Source: Bacillota bacterium (GTDB lineage Bacteria > Armatimonadota > HRBIN16). Taken from it: a DNA stretch of 64,000 nt. This document shows positions 1-9,070 of this stretch, piece by piece (within the stretch, counting starts at the first letter, position 1; the number at the start of each line of letters is the position of its first letter). Both the position numbers and the translations under genes were made by a program. The notes beneath the pieces are model-generated. The model saw only the letters and a list, made by a program, of their open reading frames with translations, ran no database searches and had not been told where the DNA came from. The stretch lies in contig JAIMBJ010000009.1 of NCBI GenBank assembly GCA_023511455.1, positions 1 through 64,000 of the forward strand, given 5' to 3'.

Positions 1-330
1 CGTGTCTGAGTATATGCCCGCTGTGGGGGGGTAGCGGCTGGTAGCCCTTGACAAACAACATAGACTTCAGCATGACATAAAATCGTCTCCGCAGTCGTTG
101 AAAAATACATGGCCCGTCAGGTGCCCATCGCAACTGCGTAAGTCCTATTTTTATTACGCAGGTAGACTGCCGTAATTCCTTTTTTACGGCTTATGCGAAG
201 AGCAGGTTGCCTCTGGTGCTTTGGGCAAGACAGACCTGCTAACACGCGTGAACCTCATGTCTACTGGCGTGACATTGGATGAGATGGTACAACCAGGTGG
301 CAGGGGAACTGAAAAAGGGTGAGCTTGAGG
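1..330. other. Intergenic region without a supported gene
   Basis: No reading frame here looks like a known protein. The stretch holds two short tandem inverted repeats (listed separately) and a lone TTGACA hexamer at 48-53 with no convincing -10 partner. The left end is cut by the window, so the tail or leader of an outside gene cannot be excluded. Confidence 0.5.
134..190. repeat. Two tandem stem-loops
   Basis: CTGCGTAA (134-141) pairs with TTACGCAG (154-161) across a T-rich 12-base loop. GCCGTAA (169-175) pairs with TTACGGC (184-190) across an 8-base loop. Both stems have TAA/TTA next to the loop, and the arms are perfect. Neither is followed by a T-run, so simple terminators are not obvious. 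They could be operators or processing hairpins. Confidence 0.45.
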
Positions 331-1023
331 TTATCTAGCGAGAAACACTGGCACCACGATGTCCACAAACACGTTGTTGAGTGCGTGCATGAGAAGACAT
401 GGGTAAAGCGAACGATACCTCAGAAACAACCACGCCGGAAACATCGCCCAGACGAAGATATATACCATGAGCCCCGCACCATAGTAACCGTGGATGGCGG
501 CGAAAACGAGATTATGCACTAGCAAACCGAGAAAAGCACCCCACTGCTCATACAATACAGACAGAAGGTAACCGCGAAACAGCGTTTCCTCTAAAGCGGG
601 CACGCACAATACTCCCAGCACAAATACTGTCACCAAATCCTGTGGCGAGTGTGGATTCATGAAGTGTCGCCTGGTGGGGTCCCAGTAGTACGGAATACCA
701 ACCATATCGGTAAACGATTTAACCGGCACCCACAACGCGATAGCAAGCAGGGTACACGTCACAGCGGCGACAGTGCTGGACAGGCTCATCTGGCCTGTCC
801 AGCCAAGATGTTTCCACGTGAACCCTTCGTGCCCCAACAACCACGCTATCAGCCCAACGCCTGCTGCTGACCACAACACGTATACCAGCAGGGAGGCAAT
901 CGTTGGATCCAGATGCAATATGGGTGCCAGCTGCTGTGGTGGAAGTATTACCAACCTGGTGAGATAAGCACCTGCGAACCCGAGCAGAGTGAGAGGGAGG
1001 TAACGCGTTGGTAGTCGCTCCAT
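331..1023 (-). CDS. CPBP family intramembrane metalloprotease
   Basis: A roughly 230-residue hydrophobic protein with several membrane segments. It carries the CPBP (CAAX protease and bacteriocin-processing) motifs: EETLFRG, the EExxxR glutamate pair, and a later FAAIH histidine motif. Members are membrane-embedded metalloproteases or immunity-like proteins; the substrate is unknown here. ATG at 1023 is preferred over the in-frame GTG at 1026, because GGGGAG lies 7 bases before the ATG. It is monocistronic, with its own promoter at 1062-1089. Family assignment is firm; function is only generic. Confidence 0.85.
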   Translation of the reverse strand: MERLPTRYLPLTLLGFAGAYLTRLVILPPQQLAPILHLDPTIASLLVYVLWSAAGVGLIAWLLGHEGFTWKHLGWTGQMSLSSTVAAVTCTLLAIALWVPVKSFTDMVGIPYYWDPTRRHFMNPHSPQDLVTVFVLGVLCVPALEETLFRGYLLSVLYEQWGAFLGLLVHNLVFAAIHGYYGAGLMVYIFVWAMFPAWLFLRYRSLYPCLLMHALNNVFVDIVVPVFLAR

Positions 1024-1061
1024 CACATCGCTCCCCGCCTGCGAAGTGATATTTGGACCTT

Positions 1062-1089
1062 ATTTTACCACACTTTCGGGCAGATGCAA
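1062..1089 (-). promoter_or_regulatory. Promoter of the CPBP protease gene
   Basis: Read on the minus strand: TTGCAT (1084-1089), 16 bases, TAAAAT (1062-1067). It lies about 40 bases upstream of the start codon. Good match to a housekeeping sigma-70 promoter. Confidence 0.6.
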
Positions 1090-1402
1090 GAACGCATGCA
1101 GCTGCTCGGGATCCTGAGGGTGATTGGTTAGCACAGCAGGGTATCGCGTTAGAGACGCTGACTGGTGCGAGGCGGTGTGCTTTTGCGGACGGCACGGGTT
1201 TTGGGTATGCTGGGGTGTTTGTGTCGCAGTATTGGCGTGGGGACGCGTTGCGTCTGCAGTGTGCGCATGTGAAAGCGGCAGTGGTGGGTTACACGCAGGG
1301 GGGACGGTTATGGGTGTGGTGCAGTTGGTTGGGGATGGCAGCTTTTGTGGTGTTTATGGATACAGGATGTCTGCAGGATTTATCGAACACCCTCAGAGAT
1401 AC
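1090..1402. other. Intergenic stretch, no supported gene
   Basis: The plus strand from about 1180 to 1350 is unusually rich in G and T. Open frames across it (for example 1053-1406) resemble no protein family, lack a ribosome binding site and have odd composition. I see nothing else until the suf promoter. Confidence 0.4.
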
Positions 1403-1431
1403 TTGACTTTTTTGTAAGGATTAGCCATAAT
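1403..1431 (+). promoter_or_regulatory. Promoter of the suf operon
   Basis: TTGACT (1403-1408), 17 bases, CATAAT (1426-1431), ending 21 bases before the GTG start of the Rrf2 gene. This is the only strong promoter seen ahead of the cluster. By analogy with IscR and other Rrf2 proteins, the first gene product may repress here, but no operator palindrome was recognised. Confidence 0.65.
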
Positions 1432-1452
1432 ATGGGTGGAGGTTGAGAAGGG

Positions 1453-1971
1453 GTGAAAATCACCGCGCAAGAGGAATATGGACTGCGCTGCATCATGCAC
1501 CTCGCCCGCAAGCCGTTTGGCGAGACCGTGAATGTGCGCCAGATTGCGCAATATGAGGGGCTTTCCGTCGCCTACGTGGAGAAGCTGCTTTACCTGCTGA
1601 ACCGCGCAGGCTTGACCGAAAGCGTGCGAGGCGCACAGGGCGGCTACCGACTGGCTTACCCTGCCGACCAGATTACCCTTCGGCAGGTGCTGGACGCGCT
1701 GGGCGGGGTGTTGATTGCAGACTCGTTGTGCAGCCAGTTCTCAGGCGACCGCGAAATCTGCGTGCATCACGGCGGCTGCGAGCTCCATTCTGTGTGGAGC
1801 TTTGTCGCGGACTACCTGTCGGTGGTTTTCAACCGTATCACTCTGAAACACCTGGTGGAGGGAGAGGCACGTCCGCTGGTACCATCCATCCTTTCACGGA
1901 CGGACAACACAATCTCCCTCTCGGAACGCCAGCCAGCAGAAGTTATCCAAACATCGTCGGAGGGAAGATAA
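1453..1971 (+). CDS. Rrf2 family transcriptional regulator of the suf operon
   Basis: A 172-residue Rrf2 protein with an N-terminal winged helix (MKITAQEEYGLRCIMHLA, then a helix-turn-helix around residues 25-60). Three cysteines follow in the pattern C-x9-C-x5-C near residues 92-108. This resembles the Fe-S ligand cysteines of IscR-type members, although IscR has Cx5Cx5C. It starts at GTG after GAGAAGGGG. It is first in the operon, 6 bases before sufC, so it probably senses Fe-S status and controls the cluster (inference). The C-terminal tail of about 35 residues looks disordered. Confidence 0.88.
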   Translation: MKITAQEEYGLRCIMHLARKPFGETVNVRQIAQYEGLSVAYVEKLLYLLNRAGLTESVRGAQGGYRLAYPADQITLRQVLDALGGVLIADSLCSQFSGDREICVHHGGCELHSVWSFVADYLSVVFNRITLKHLVEGEARPLVPSILSRTDNTISLSERQPAEVIQTSSEGR

Positions 1972-1977
1972 AACACG

Positions 1978-2760
1978 ATGAGCCAGCAACCGCTTCTGGA
2001 GATTCGCGACTTACACGTTAGCGTGGACGGTAAAGAGATTCTGCGTGGAGTGGACCTCACCGTCAACCGCGGGGAGATCCACGCGCTGATGGGACGCAAC
2101 GGTTCGGGCAAAAGCACGCTCGCTGCCACTTTGATGGGACACCCGCGCTACGAGGTGACCAAAGGCGAGGTGCTGTTCGAGGGACAGAACCTGCTGGAGA
2201 TGGAGGTGGATGAGCGCGCCCGTGCGGGTATCTTTCTCGCCTTCCAGTATCCCGTTGCCATTCCTGGCGTGAGCGTGGCGAACTTCCTGCGCAGCGCGCT
2301 GAAGTCGCTGCGTGGTGAGGAGATGAGCGCACGGGAGTTCCGCAACGCCCTGAAAGAGGAGTTTCGCGCCCTGCACATGCCCGACAGCTTCGGGAGCCGA
2401 TACGTGAACGAAGGCTTCTCGGGCGGTGAGAAGAAGCGGCTCGAAATCGTGCAGATGGGCTTAATCAAGCCCAAGCTGGCGATTCTGGACGAGACCGACT
2501 CGGGGCTGGACATCGATGGGGTGCGCATCGTTTCCGAAAACGTCAACCGAATCGCTGGCGAGGATACGGGCGTCCTGCTCATCACGCACTACCAGCGCAT
2601 CCTGCGCTACATCCGTCCGCACTTCGTGCATGTGATGGTGAACGGGCGCATCATCCGCTCCGGCGATGAGAGCCTCGCACACGAGCTGGAGCAGCGCGGC
2701 TATGACTGGATCCTGCGAGAGCCAGGCGTCGAGGAGAAAACACTACAGGAGGTGGGTTAA
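1978..2760 (+). CDS. sufC: Fe-S cluster assembly ATPase SufC
   Basis: An ABC-type ATPase of 260 residues, the energy-coupling subunit of the SufBCD scaffold in the cytosol. Visible motifs are Walker [10 protein letters not shown] (39-47), the signature SGGEKK (148-153), Walker B LAILDE (167-172) and a late H-loop (LLITHYQR). Length is normal for SufC. sufB follows with its ATG immediately after the stop codon, which suggests tight translational coupling. Certain family assignment. Confidence 0.97.
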   Translation: MSQQPLLEIRDLHVSVDGKEILRGVDLTVNRGEIHALMGRNGSGKSTLAATLMGHPRYEVTKGEVLFEGQNLLEMEVDERARAGIFLAFQYPVAIPGVSVANFLRSALKSLRGEEMSAREFRNALKEEFRALHMPDSFGSRYVNEGFSGGEKKRLEIVQMGLIKPKLAILDETDSGLDIDGVRIVSENVNRIAGEDTGVLLITHYQRILRYIRPHFVHVMVNGRIIRSGDESLAHELEQRGYDWILREPGVEEKTLQEVG

Positions 2761-4173
2761 ATGGCAGCACCGCAGTCTTTGCTGGATGTCGGCACCGATT
2801 ACCAGTACGGTTTTCGCGATGAGATAGAGTACGTCTACAAGGCGGAGAAGGGTCTTAACCGCCGCGTGGTGGAGATGATTTCGCACTTCAAGGGCGAGCC
2901 AGATTGGATGCGCCAGTTCCGTCTGCGCGCCCTGGAGATATTCCTGAAGAAGCCAATGCCGACCTGGGGCAATACGCGGCTGCTGAGCGAAATCGACTTC
3001 GACGACATCTACTACTACATCAAACCCGCTGAGAAGCAGGGCAGGACGTGGGACGAGGTGCCCGAGCAGATTAAAAACACCTTCGAGAAGCTGGGTATCC
3101 CCGAGGCGGAACGCAAGTTCTTAGCGGGTGTCTCCGCGCAATACGAGTCGGAGGTGGTTTACCACTCCATCCGTGAAGACCTCGAGCGGCAAGGCGTTAT
3201 CTTCATGGACATGGACTCGGGCTTGCGCGAGTATCCCGATTTGGTGCGCCGCTGGTTCGGCAAGGTGATACCCCCCGCTGACAACAAGTTCGCTGCGCTC
3301 AACTCGGCGGTGTGGTCTGGCGGTTCGTTCATCTACGTTCCACCGGGGGTGCATGTGGAAATCCCACTGCAGGCGTATTTCCGTATCAACGCGGAGAATA
3401 TGGGGCAGTTCGAGCGCACCCTGATTATCGCCGACGAGGGCAGCCGCGTGCATTACATCGAGGGCTGCACCGCGCCCATCTACTCGACCGACTCGTTGCA
3501 CTCGGCGGTGGTGGAACTGGTGGCGCTGAAGGGCGCACACATCCGCTACACCACCGTGCAGAACTGGTCCAAAAACGTCTACAACCTGGTCACCAAGCGA
3601 GCAGTGGCTTACGAGGACGCTACCGTCGAGTGGGTGGACGGGAATCTGGGTTCCAAGCTCACGATGAAGTACCCGAGCGTCTATATGGTCGGTAAAGGCG
3701 CGCGCGGCGACATCCTGTCGGTAGCCTTCGCCGGTCCGGGGCAGCATCAGGACGCAGGCGCGAAGGTCGTCCATGCCGCGCCATACACTACGTCCACCGT
3801 CGTCTCCAAGTCCATCAGCAAGGGTGGCGGACGAACCACCTATCGCGGGCTGGTGCAGGTGGATGAGGGCGCGGTCGGTGTCAAGTGCAACGTGCGCTGC
3901 GACGCGCTGCTGCTGGATGAGTTCTCGCGTTCCGACACCTATCCCACCATGAATGTGAAAGAGGACGATGTGCGCATCGAGCACGAAGCTACCGTCAGCA
4001 AGGTGGGCGAGGAGCAGCTGTTCTACCTGATGAGCCGCGGACTGAGCGAGGAGGAAGCCACCACCATGATTATCAACGGTTTCTTCGAGCCGTTCGCGAA
4101 GGAGCTGCCACTGGAGTACGCGGTGGAGCTGAACCGTCTCATCGCTCTGGAGATGGAGGGTTCGGTCGGCTAA
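2761..4173 (+). CDS. sufB: Fe-S cluster assembly scaffold SufB
   Basis: A 470-residue SufB, the beta-helix scaffold subunit on which clusters are built together with SufC and SufD. The sequence is typical throughout, including the conserved [10 protein letters not shown] region and the C-terminal [11 protein letters not shown] motif shared with SufD. Full family length. Its TAA stop overlaps the next ATG by one base (TAATG at 4171-4175), so sufD is translationally coupled. Confidence 0.97.
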   Translation: MAAPQSLLDVGTDYQYGFRDEIEYVYKAEKGLNRRVVEMISHFKGEPDWMRQFRLRALEIFLKKPMPTWGNTRLLSEIDFDDIYYYIKPAEKQGRTWDEVPEQIKNTFEKLGIPEAERKFLAGVSAQYESEVVYHSIREDLERQGVIFMDMDSGLREYPDLVRRWFGKVIPPADNKFAALNSAVWSGGSFIYVPPGVHVEIPLQAYFRINAENMGQFERTLIIADEGSRVHYIEGCTAPIYSTDSLHSAVVELVALKGAHIRYTTVQNWSKNVYNLVTKRAVAYEDATVEWVDGNLGSKLTMKYPSVYMVGKGARGDILSVAFAGPGQHQDAGAKVVHAAPYTTSTVVSKSISKGGGRTTYRGLVQVDEGAVGVKCNVRCDALLLDEFSRSDTYPTMNVKEDDVRIEHEATVSKVGEEQLFYLMSRGLSEEEATTMIINGFFEPFAKELPLEYAVELNRLIALEMEGSVG

Positions 4174-5501
4174 TGAAGGAGACTTTGACCACCACCAGCC
4201 CTGCGGGGCTGGAGTTGATAGAAGCCATCGGTCGGCACTTAGCGGAGCCGGAGTGGGCGGTGGCGCACCGGCGCGAGGCATGGCATCGCTTCCGGGAGAC
4301 GCCCACTCCCCCGCGCACGCACGAGCACTGGCGGCGCACCGACATCAGTCACTTGGTGCTGGAGGACATCGCGCCCGCCCTGCCCGCCGAGCATCGTTCG
4401 TTACCTGATTGGCTGGACGCCACTATCCACGGAGCCACTCGGCGTATCGGCGGCACGCTGGCTTTTCTGGATGGCACGCTGGTCTACGAGCGCGTCACCG
4501 ATAGCGTGCGCAAAGCGGGGGTGGTGTTCACCAGCTGGTCGCAGGCGGTGCAGCAACATCCCGACGTCATCCGCCGGGCTTTAGAGACCGTGGATTATGA
4601 CCCAGCCGATGAGAAATTCACCGCGATGGCGCGTGCCTACGCAACTGGCGGCACGGTGTTGATTGTGCCGCCCGGGGTGAAGGTGAGTCTTCCCCTCCAA
4701 GCGTTCTTTGCGGTGGAAGAGGCGCACGCGGTGTTCCCCCACACGCTGGTGATTCTGGAAGACGGTGCAAGCGTCACCTTACTGGACGGCATGGTCTCTC
4801 CAGACCTGTCCACGCGCACCTTCGGCAGCGGCGTGGCTGATCTGGTTCTCGGCGAAGGCGCAGAGCTCACCTATGTGCTGTTCCAGCAGTGGGGACAGGG
4901 TATGGAATACTTCCACCACCAGAGGGCAGTGCTGGGCAGGGATTCCCACCTCACCACCATTACCGTTGCTCTGGGTGCGTCGCTGAGCAAAGCCACCATA
5001 GAGTCTGTGCTGTGCTCTCCAGGCGCGGTCAGCGATATGCTGGGTGTGGTGTTCGGTGACGGTAACCAGCATTTCGACCACCACACGGTGCAGCTGCATA
5101 CCGTCGGCAATACCACCAGCGACCTGCTCTTCAAAGTCGCGCTGGACGAACAGGCATACTCCGCGTATAGCGGGTTGATACGCATCGATCCGGGCGCGCA
5201 GAAGGCAAACGCCTACCAGCGCAACGAAAATCTGGTGCTGAGCAGTTCGGCACACGCCGAAACGTTGCCCAATCTGGAGATTGAGGCAAACGATGTGCGC
5301 TGCACGCACGGCGCCACTGTTGCACCGGTAGATACAGAGCAAATGTTCTACCTGATGAGCCGAGGGATGCCACCGCGCGACGCGAAACGACTCATTGTGG
5401 AAGGCTTCTTACAGCCGGTGCTGGACCGCATCCCGGCGAAAAGCCTGCGCGAGATGGTCAGCGCGAAGGTGGATGAAAAGATTGCCCGCAGGAGGTTCTG
5501 A
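4173..5501 (+). CDS. sufD: Fe-S cluster assembly protein SufD
   Basis: A 442-residue paralogue of SufB with a divergent helical N terminus and the same beta-helix core, ending in the FYLMSRGMPPRDAKRLI motif. It completes the SufBCD complex. It starts at the overlapping TAATG junction with sufB and ends 8 bases before the Rieske ferredoxin gene. Assignment as SufD rather than a second SufB rests on position, size and the divergent N terminus. Confidence 0.95.
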   Translation: MKETLTTTSPAGLELIEAIGRHLAEPEWAVAHRREAWHRFRETPTPPRTHEHWRRTDISHLVLEDIAPALPAEHRSLPDWLDATIHGATRRIGGTLAFLDGTLVYERVTDSVRKAGVVFTSWSQAVQQHPDVIRRALETVDYDPADEKFTAMARAYATGGTVLIVPPGVKVSLPLQAFFAVEEAHAVFPHTLVILEDGASVTLLDGMVSPDLSTRTFGSGVADLVLGEGAELTYVLFQQWGQGMEYFHHQRAVLGRDSHLTTITVALGASLSKATIESVLCSPGAVSDMLGVVFGDGNQHFDHHTVQLHTVGNTTSDLLFKVALDEQAYSAYSGLIRIDPGAQKANAYQRNENLVLSSSAHAETLPNLEIEANDVRCTHGATVAPVDTEQMFYLMSRGMPPRDAKRLIVEGFLQPVLDRIPAKSLREMVSAKVDEKIARRRF

Positions 5502-5509
5502 GGACGGCG

Positions 5510-5839
5510 ATGCGCATCCGGGTAGCCAGCGTCTCGGAGGTGGGGGTCGGCAGGGCACTGGCTGTTGAGGTGGACGGCAGGCGGATAGCTCTCTGCCGAC
5601 CCTCTCCTGATGAGTTCTACGCGATCGACGATACCTGTTCCCACGCTCTGGCTTCGCTAAGCGAGGGCGAACTGATGGATTACGAGATCGAGTGCCCAAA
5701 GCACGGGGCGCACTTCGACATCCGAACCGGAGAGGCACTGACCCTTCCTGCCACGAAGCCGGTCAGGACCTACAACGTGGTTGTAGACGACGGTGAGATA
5801 CACATCGAACTGCCGGATGAGGAAACCGGTTCGGACTGA
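5510..5839 (+). CDS. Rieske [2Fe-2S] ferredoxin in the suf operon
   Basis: A 109-residue single-domain Rieske protein, like the ferredoxin components of dioxygenases and NirD-like proteins. The ligands are Cys43-x-His45 and Cys62-x2-His65 (CSH and CPKH). It has no signal peptide or membrane anchor, so it is cytosolic. It sits between sufD and sufS, as a Rieske gene does in several bacterial SUF clusters. It may supply electrons to, or receive a cluster from, the SUF machinery (inference). Confidence 0.92.
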   Translation: MRIRVASVSEVGVGRALAVEVDGRRIALCRPSPDEFYAIDDTCSHALASLSEGELMDYEIECPKHGAHFDIRTGEALTLPATKPVRTYNVVVDDGEIHIELPDEETGSD

Positions 5840-5861
5840 GACAGGTTAGGAGGTGGTTTCA

Positions 5862-7121
5862 ATGATGACATCCCTGCAAACGCAGTTAGAATACGACGTG
5901 GAGGCAATCCGTGCCGATTTCCCGATTTTACAACGGTGTGTCAACGGGCATCCACTCGTCTATCTGGACAACGCCGCGACATCCCAGAAGCCGCGCCAGG
6001 TCATCGACGCGCTGGTACGCTACTACGAGTTTACCAACGCCAACGTGCATCGCGGATTGCACACACTGGCGGAAGAAGCTACCGAAGCCTACGAGTCTGC
6101 TCGCGCGAAGGTGGCACGGTTCATCGGCGCGGAGCCGGAGAGCGTGGTGTTCACCCGCAACACCACCGAAGCGATTAATCTGGTGGCGTACGCCTGGGGG
6201 CTGGCAAACCTGAAAAGCGGCGACCGCGTCGTGCTGACCGAGATGGAACATCACTCCAACATCGTGCCCTGGCAGCTGATTGCTCGCCTCACGGGGGTAC
6301 AACTGCACTACGTTCCCTTCACACCAGAGGGCGAGCTGGACATGGAGGCTCTCGACGACGCGCTGAAGCTGGAACCGAAGCTGGTCACCATCGTCCACGT
6401 GTCCAACGTACTGGGCACGATGAACCCCGTGGAAGAGATTACCCGAAAGGCGCACGCAGTGGGCGCCAAGGTGCTGATTGATGGCGCACAGGCGGTTCCG
6501 CACAAGCCCGTCGATGTCGGCCAGATAGGCTGTGACTTCTACGCTTTTTCCGGGCACAAGATGCTGGCACCCACGGGTATCGGTGCGCTGTACGCTCGGC
6601 GCGAACTGCTGGAAGAGATGCCTCCCTTCTTGGGTGGAGGTAGCATGATCCGCCGCGTGACGCACCAGTTCAGCACGTGGGCAGACATCCCCACCAAGTT
6701 CGAAGCCGGAACACCCAACATCGCCGACGGGATTGCCTTCGGCGCGGCGGTGGACTACCTGCAACAGGTCGGTATGGAAGCCATCCAGCAGCATGAACAA
6801 CAACTCACGGCAGAGGCATTGCGCTTGCTGGAGGACGAAGAGGACATCGTCATTTACGGACCGCGCGATGCCCGGCGCCGCTGCGGGCTGGTCTCGTTTA
6901 ACTTCAAGCACGTCCACCCACACGACGTGGCGCAGATACTGGACGCACGCGGTATCGCTATCCGTGCCGGACATCACTGTTGCCAGCTGATAATGCGCCG
7001 ACTGGACCTCACCGCGACCGCACGCGCCAGCTTTTACCTGTATAATACGGTAGAGGAGATCCGTACATTTGTACAGGCGCTAGACGACGTCAGGAAGGTC
7101 TTTGGCAAATATGCTGGATGA
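5862..7121 (+). CDS. sufS: Cysteine desulfurase SufS
   Basis: A class V PLP-dependent aminotransferase-fold enzyme that takes sulfur from L-cysteine for Fe-S assembly. The PLP lysine is in SGHKM (about residue 233). The active-site cysteine is in RAGHHC (about 373), followed by a second cysteine. ATG 5862 is chosen over the upstream GTG at 5853, because AGGAGG (5848-5853) lies 8 bases before this ATG. Length (419) fits group II SufS. The 3' end overlaps sufU. Confidence 0.97.
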   Translation: MMTSLQTQLEYDVEAIRADFPILQRCVNGHPLVYLDNAATSQKPRQVIDALVRYYEFTNANVHRGLHTLAEEATEAYESARAKVARFIGAEPESVVFTRNTTEAINLVAYAWGLANLKSGDRVVLTEMEHHSNIVPWQLIARLTGVQLHYVPFTPEGELDMEALDDALKLEPKLVTIVHVSNVLGTMNPVEEITRKAHAVGAKVLIDGAQAVPHKPVDVGQIGCDFYAFSGHKMLAPTGIGALYARRELLEEMPPFLGGGSMIRRVTHQFSTWADIPTKFEAGTPNIADGIAFGAAVDYLQQVGMEAIQQHEQQLTAEALRLLEDEEDIVIYGPRDARRRCGLVSFNFKHVHPHDVAQILDARGIAIRAGHHCCQLIMRRLDLTATARASFYLYNTVEEIRTFVQALDDVRKVFGKYAG

Positions 7122-7530
7122 CGAACTCTACCGTGAAATCATTCTGGAGCACTATCACCATCCGCGTTACAAGGGTGCGCTGCCCGATGCTAACCTGACC
7201 GCCGAAGGGATGAACCCTTTGTGCGGCGACGAGCTCACGCTCTATTTAAAGACGGACGGCGACCGGATTGTGGAAGCACGTTTTGAGGGGCGAGGCTGTT
7301 CTATCAGCCAGGCGTCTGCTTCCATGCTGACGGAAGCGATACGCGGATTGACCCTGCAAGAGGCAAAGGTGCTGCAGGAGCGGGTCAAAGCCATGCTCAC
7401 AGGCGCACCGCACGAACCCTTCGACGAAGAGGATGACCTGAGCGCGTTAGAAGGGGTGAAAAACTACCCGGTGCGTATCAAGTGCGCTCTGCTGGCATGG
7501 ACGACTCTGGAGGAGATTCTCAGCAAATAA
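7111..7530 (+). CDS. sufU: SufU-type sulfur transfer / scaffold protein
   Basis: A 139-residue SufU/IscU-family protein. It has the three conserved cysteines (about Cys38, Cys63, Cys125) and the Asp two positions after the first (CGD). In Firmicutes this Zn-binding set accepts sulfur from SufS. ATG 7111 is preferred to TTG 7102 because of the position of AGGAAGG (7092-7098). It overlaps the sufS end by 11 bases. With SufU present, no SufE is needed, and none is seen. Confidence 0.95.
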   Translation: MLDDELYREIILEHYHHPRYKGALPDANLTAEGMNPLCGDELTLYLKTDGDRIVEARFEGRGCSISQASASMLTEAIRGLTLQEAKVLQERVKAMLTGAPHEPFDEEDDLSALEGVKNYPVRIKCALLAWTTLEEILSK

Positions 7531-7542
7531 CGGGAGCGCGGT

Positions 7543-7863
7543 ATGGCACTGACGCAAGAACAGGAAACGCAAATCCGTGAACGGCTGATGACCGTATACG
7601 ACCCGGAGCTGGGTATCGACATCATCAATCTGGGTCTGGTATATGGTATCGACAGGGATGACGAGGGCAACGTGCTTATCACCATGACGCTGACCAGCCC
7701 CGGCTGCCCCATCGGACCCATGCTGGAGGAGATGATTCGTGACCGGCTGTCCGAGTTGCCCTTTGTGAAGGAAACGTACGTGCAGCTGGTTTGGCAACCT
7801 CGCTGGGATCCGCGCGTCCACTGCAGTGAAGAGGCAAAGCTGGCGCTGGGCATCTGGGAGTAG
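7543..7863 (+). CDS. MIP18/DUF59 family Fe-S maturation protein (SufT/PaaD-like)
   Basis: A 106-residue DUF59 domain protein with the hallmark DPELG motif (20-24) and a TSPGCPIG segment carrying a conserved cysteine (about 55). Relatives (SufT, PaaD, eukaryotic MIP18) act late in Fe-S protein maturation. It is the last gene of the suf operon, 12 bases after sufU. It is followed after 41 bases by a convergent gene, so the operon ends here. Confidence 0.92.
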   Translation: MALTQEQETQIRERLMTVYDPELGIDIINLGLVYGIDRDDEGNVLITMTLTSPGCPIGPMLEEMIRDRLSELPFVKETYVQLVWQPRWDPRVHCSEEAKLALGIWE

Positions 7864-7904
7864 ACGCGCCCGCATCAGCGACTGTCTGCAGTGCAAGCGT
7901 TTGC

Positions 7905-9068
7905 TTAGTTTTTCAGCCGGGCGTACGCATCCAGAATGCACTGGTGCATGGGCATGTCGGCAGTGATGCCGGTCAGCCTTTCCAGTTCCGCGGAGACGCC
8001 CTCCTGCTCGATACGCTTCTGCAGTGCCACTGCGGATTCATCCTCGGGGTTGTCGTAAAGCAAAGCGGCGGCGATGACGATGCAAAGAGCCCTCGGTTCC
8101 ACGCCGTGCTCCCATAGCAGTCTTGCCGCCCCGACCAGTCGGTCGTCGGGGCGCAGCTTGCGCTCCGGATCACGCGCTACCCGTGCTACCGTGTCACCCA
8201 GTGCGACGCTTTCAAAACGACGGTACAGGTCCTGCACATGTTCCCGCATCTCTTCAGGGGTAAACCCGTGCTTGCGGACGAGAACCTCGCTCACCGCCTG
8301 CATGGCTTCATCCAGCACGGAACGTATCCATTCATCTTTCATCGCTTCATACACGTAGGTATAGCCCTTCAGCCATCCCAGGTACCCAAGCGTAGCGTGG
8401 GCAGCATTGTGCACGAACAGTTTGCGCTCCACATAACCTGCAAAGTTCTGCACCGGCTCCAGACCAACGATAGACGGAATCTCACCCTTTATTGCCCGCG
8501 CGTTCACCGGTAGCCTTTTATATGCTTCCACTTTGATCGTCAGCGGGTCCGCCCGCTTCTCTTCGGGGGTCATGACAGGCACCATTCGGCTCACCACGCA
8601 CAACACAAAACCGATTTGCGAGCGCACATACTCGTGCAGTTCAGCAGGTAAATGCTCCAGAACTTTTTCATACAATATCTGGTCTGCATCAATCTGGTTC
8701 TCGCAGATGAGAATGTTCAGGGGGAGAGAATCGGGACGCTGGCTGCGCAGAGCAATACCATATGCCAGCAAAGGCGCTACCTGATGGAGCGCATGGACAC
8801 CCACCGCGGTACAGGCAATGCCAGCGCGAGCTACCTCCTGTGCCACCTGTTGAACATCCTCACTGTGAACGGCGCGGATGTCCGTAATCTCTACCTCTTC
8901 TCCATTGTCTACGATGTGGATCACGTATTTCTTGCGGCGGTTAATCTCCTCCACCAGCGACGGCACAGCCTCTACAAAAACCACCTCATACCCGGACTCG
9001 TGAAACAGCTGAGCCGTGAAACCACGTCCGATGTTACCTGCACCGAACTGCACCGCAACGCGCTCCAT
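7905..9068 (-). CDS. mtlD: Mannitol-1-phosphate 5-dehydrogenase family protein
   Basis: A 387-residue member of the polyol dehydrogenase family with an N-terminal Rossmann fold (GAGNIGRG, residues 7-14) and the all-helical C-terminal domain. MtlD interconverts mannitol 1-phosphate and fructose 6-phosphate using NAD. No mannitol PTS genes are in the window, so the real substrate could be another hexitol phosphate. The start is ATG 9068 or the adjacent GTG 9071; GGGAGG precedes both. The GTG overlaps the stop of the cytidine deaminase gene, indicating an operon. Confidence 0.85.
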   Translation of the reverse strand: MERVAVQFGAGNIGRGFTAQLFHESGYEVVFVEAVPSLVEEINRRKKYVIHIVDNGEEVEITDIRAVHSEDVQQVAQEVARAGIACTAVGVHALHQVAPLLAYGIALRSQRPDSLPLNILICENQIDADQILYEKVLEHLPAELHEYVRSQIGFVLCVVSRMVPVMTPEEKRADPLTIKVEAYKRLPVNARAIKGEIPSIVGLEPVQNFAGYVERKLFVHNAAHATLGYLGWLKGYTYVYEAMKDEWIRSVLDEAMQAVSEVLVRKHGFTPEEMREHVQDLYRRFESVALGDTVARVARDPERKLRPDDRLVGAARLLWEHGVEPRALCIVIAAALLYDNPEDESAVALQKRIEQEGVSAELERLTGITADMPMHQCILDAYARLKN

Positions 9069-9070
9069 CA

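Noticed and set aside
48-53. TTGACA hexamer as a promoter for the left edge
   Set aside because: No acceptable -10 at 16-18 bases and no gene downstream on that strand.
1053-1406. Open plus-strand frame upstream of the Rrf2 gene
   Set aside because: G/T-skewed composition, no ribosome site, no similarity to any family, and it runs across promoter sequence.
3121-4281. 386-codon frame antisense to sufB
   Set aside because: Covers a highly conserved sufB; shadow frame.
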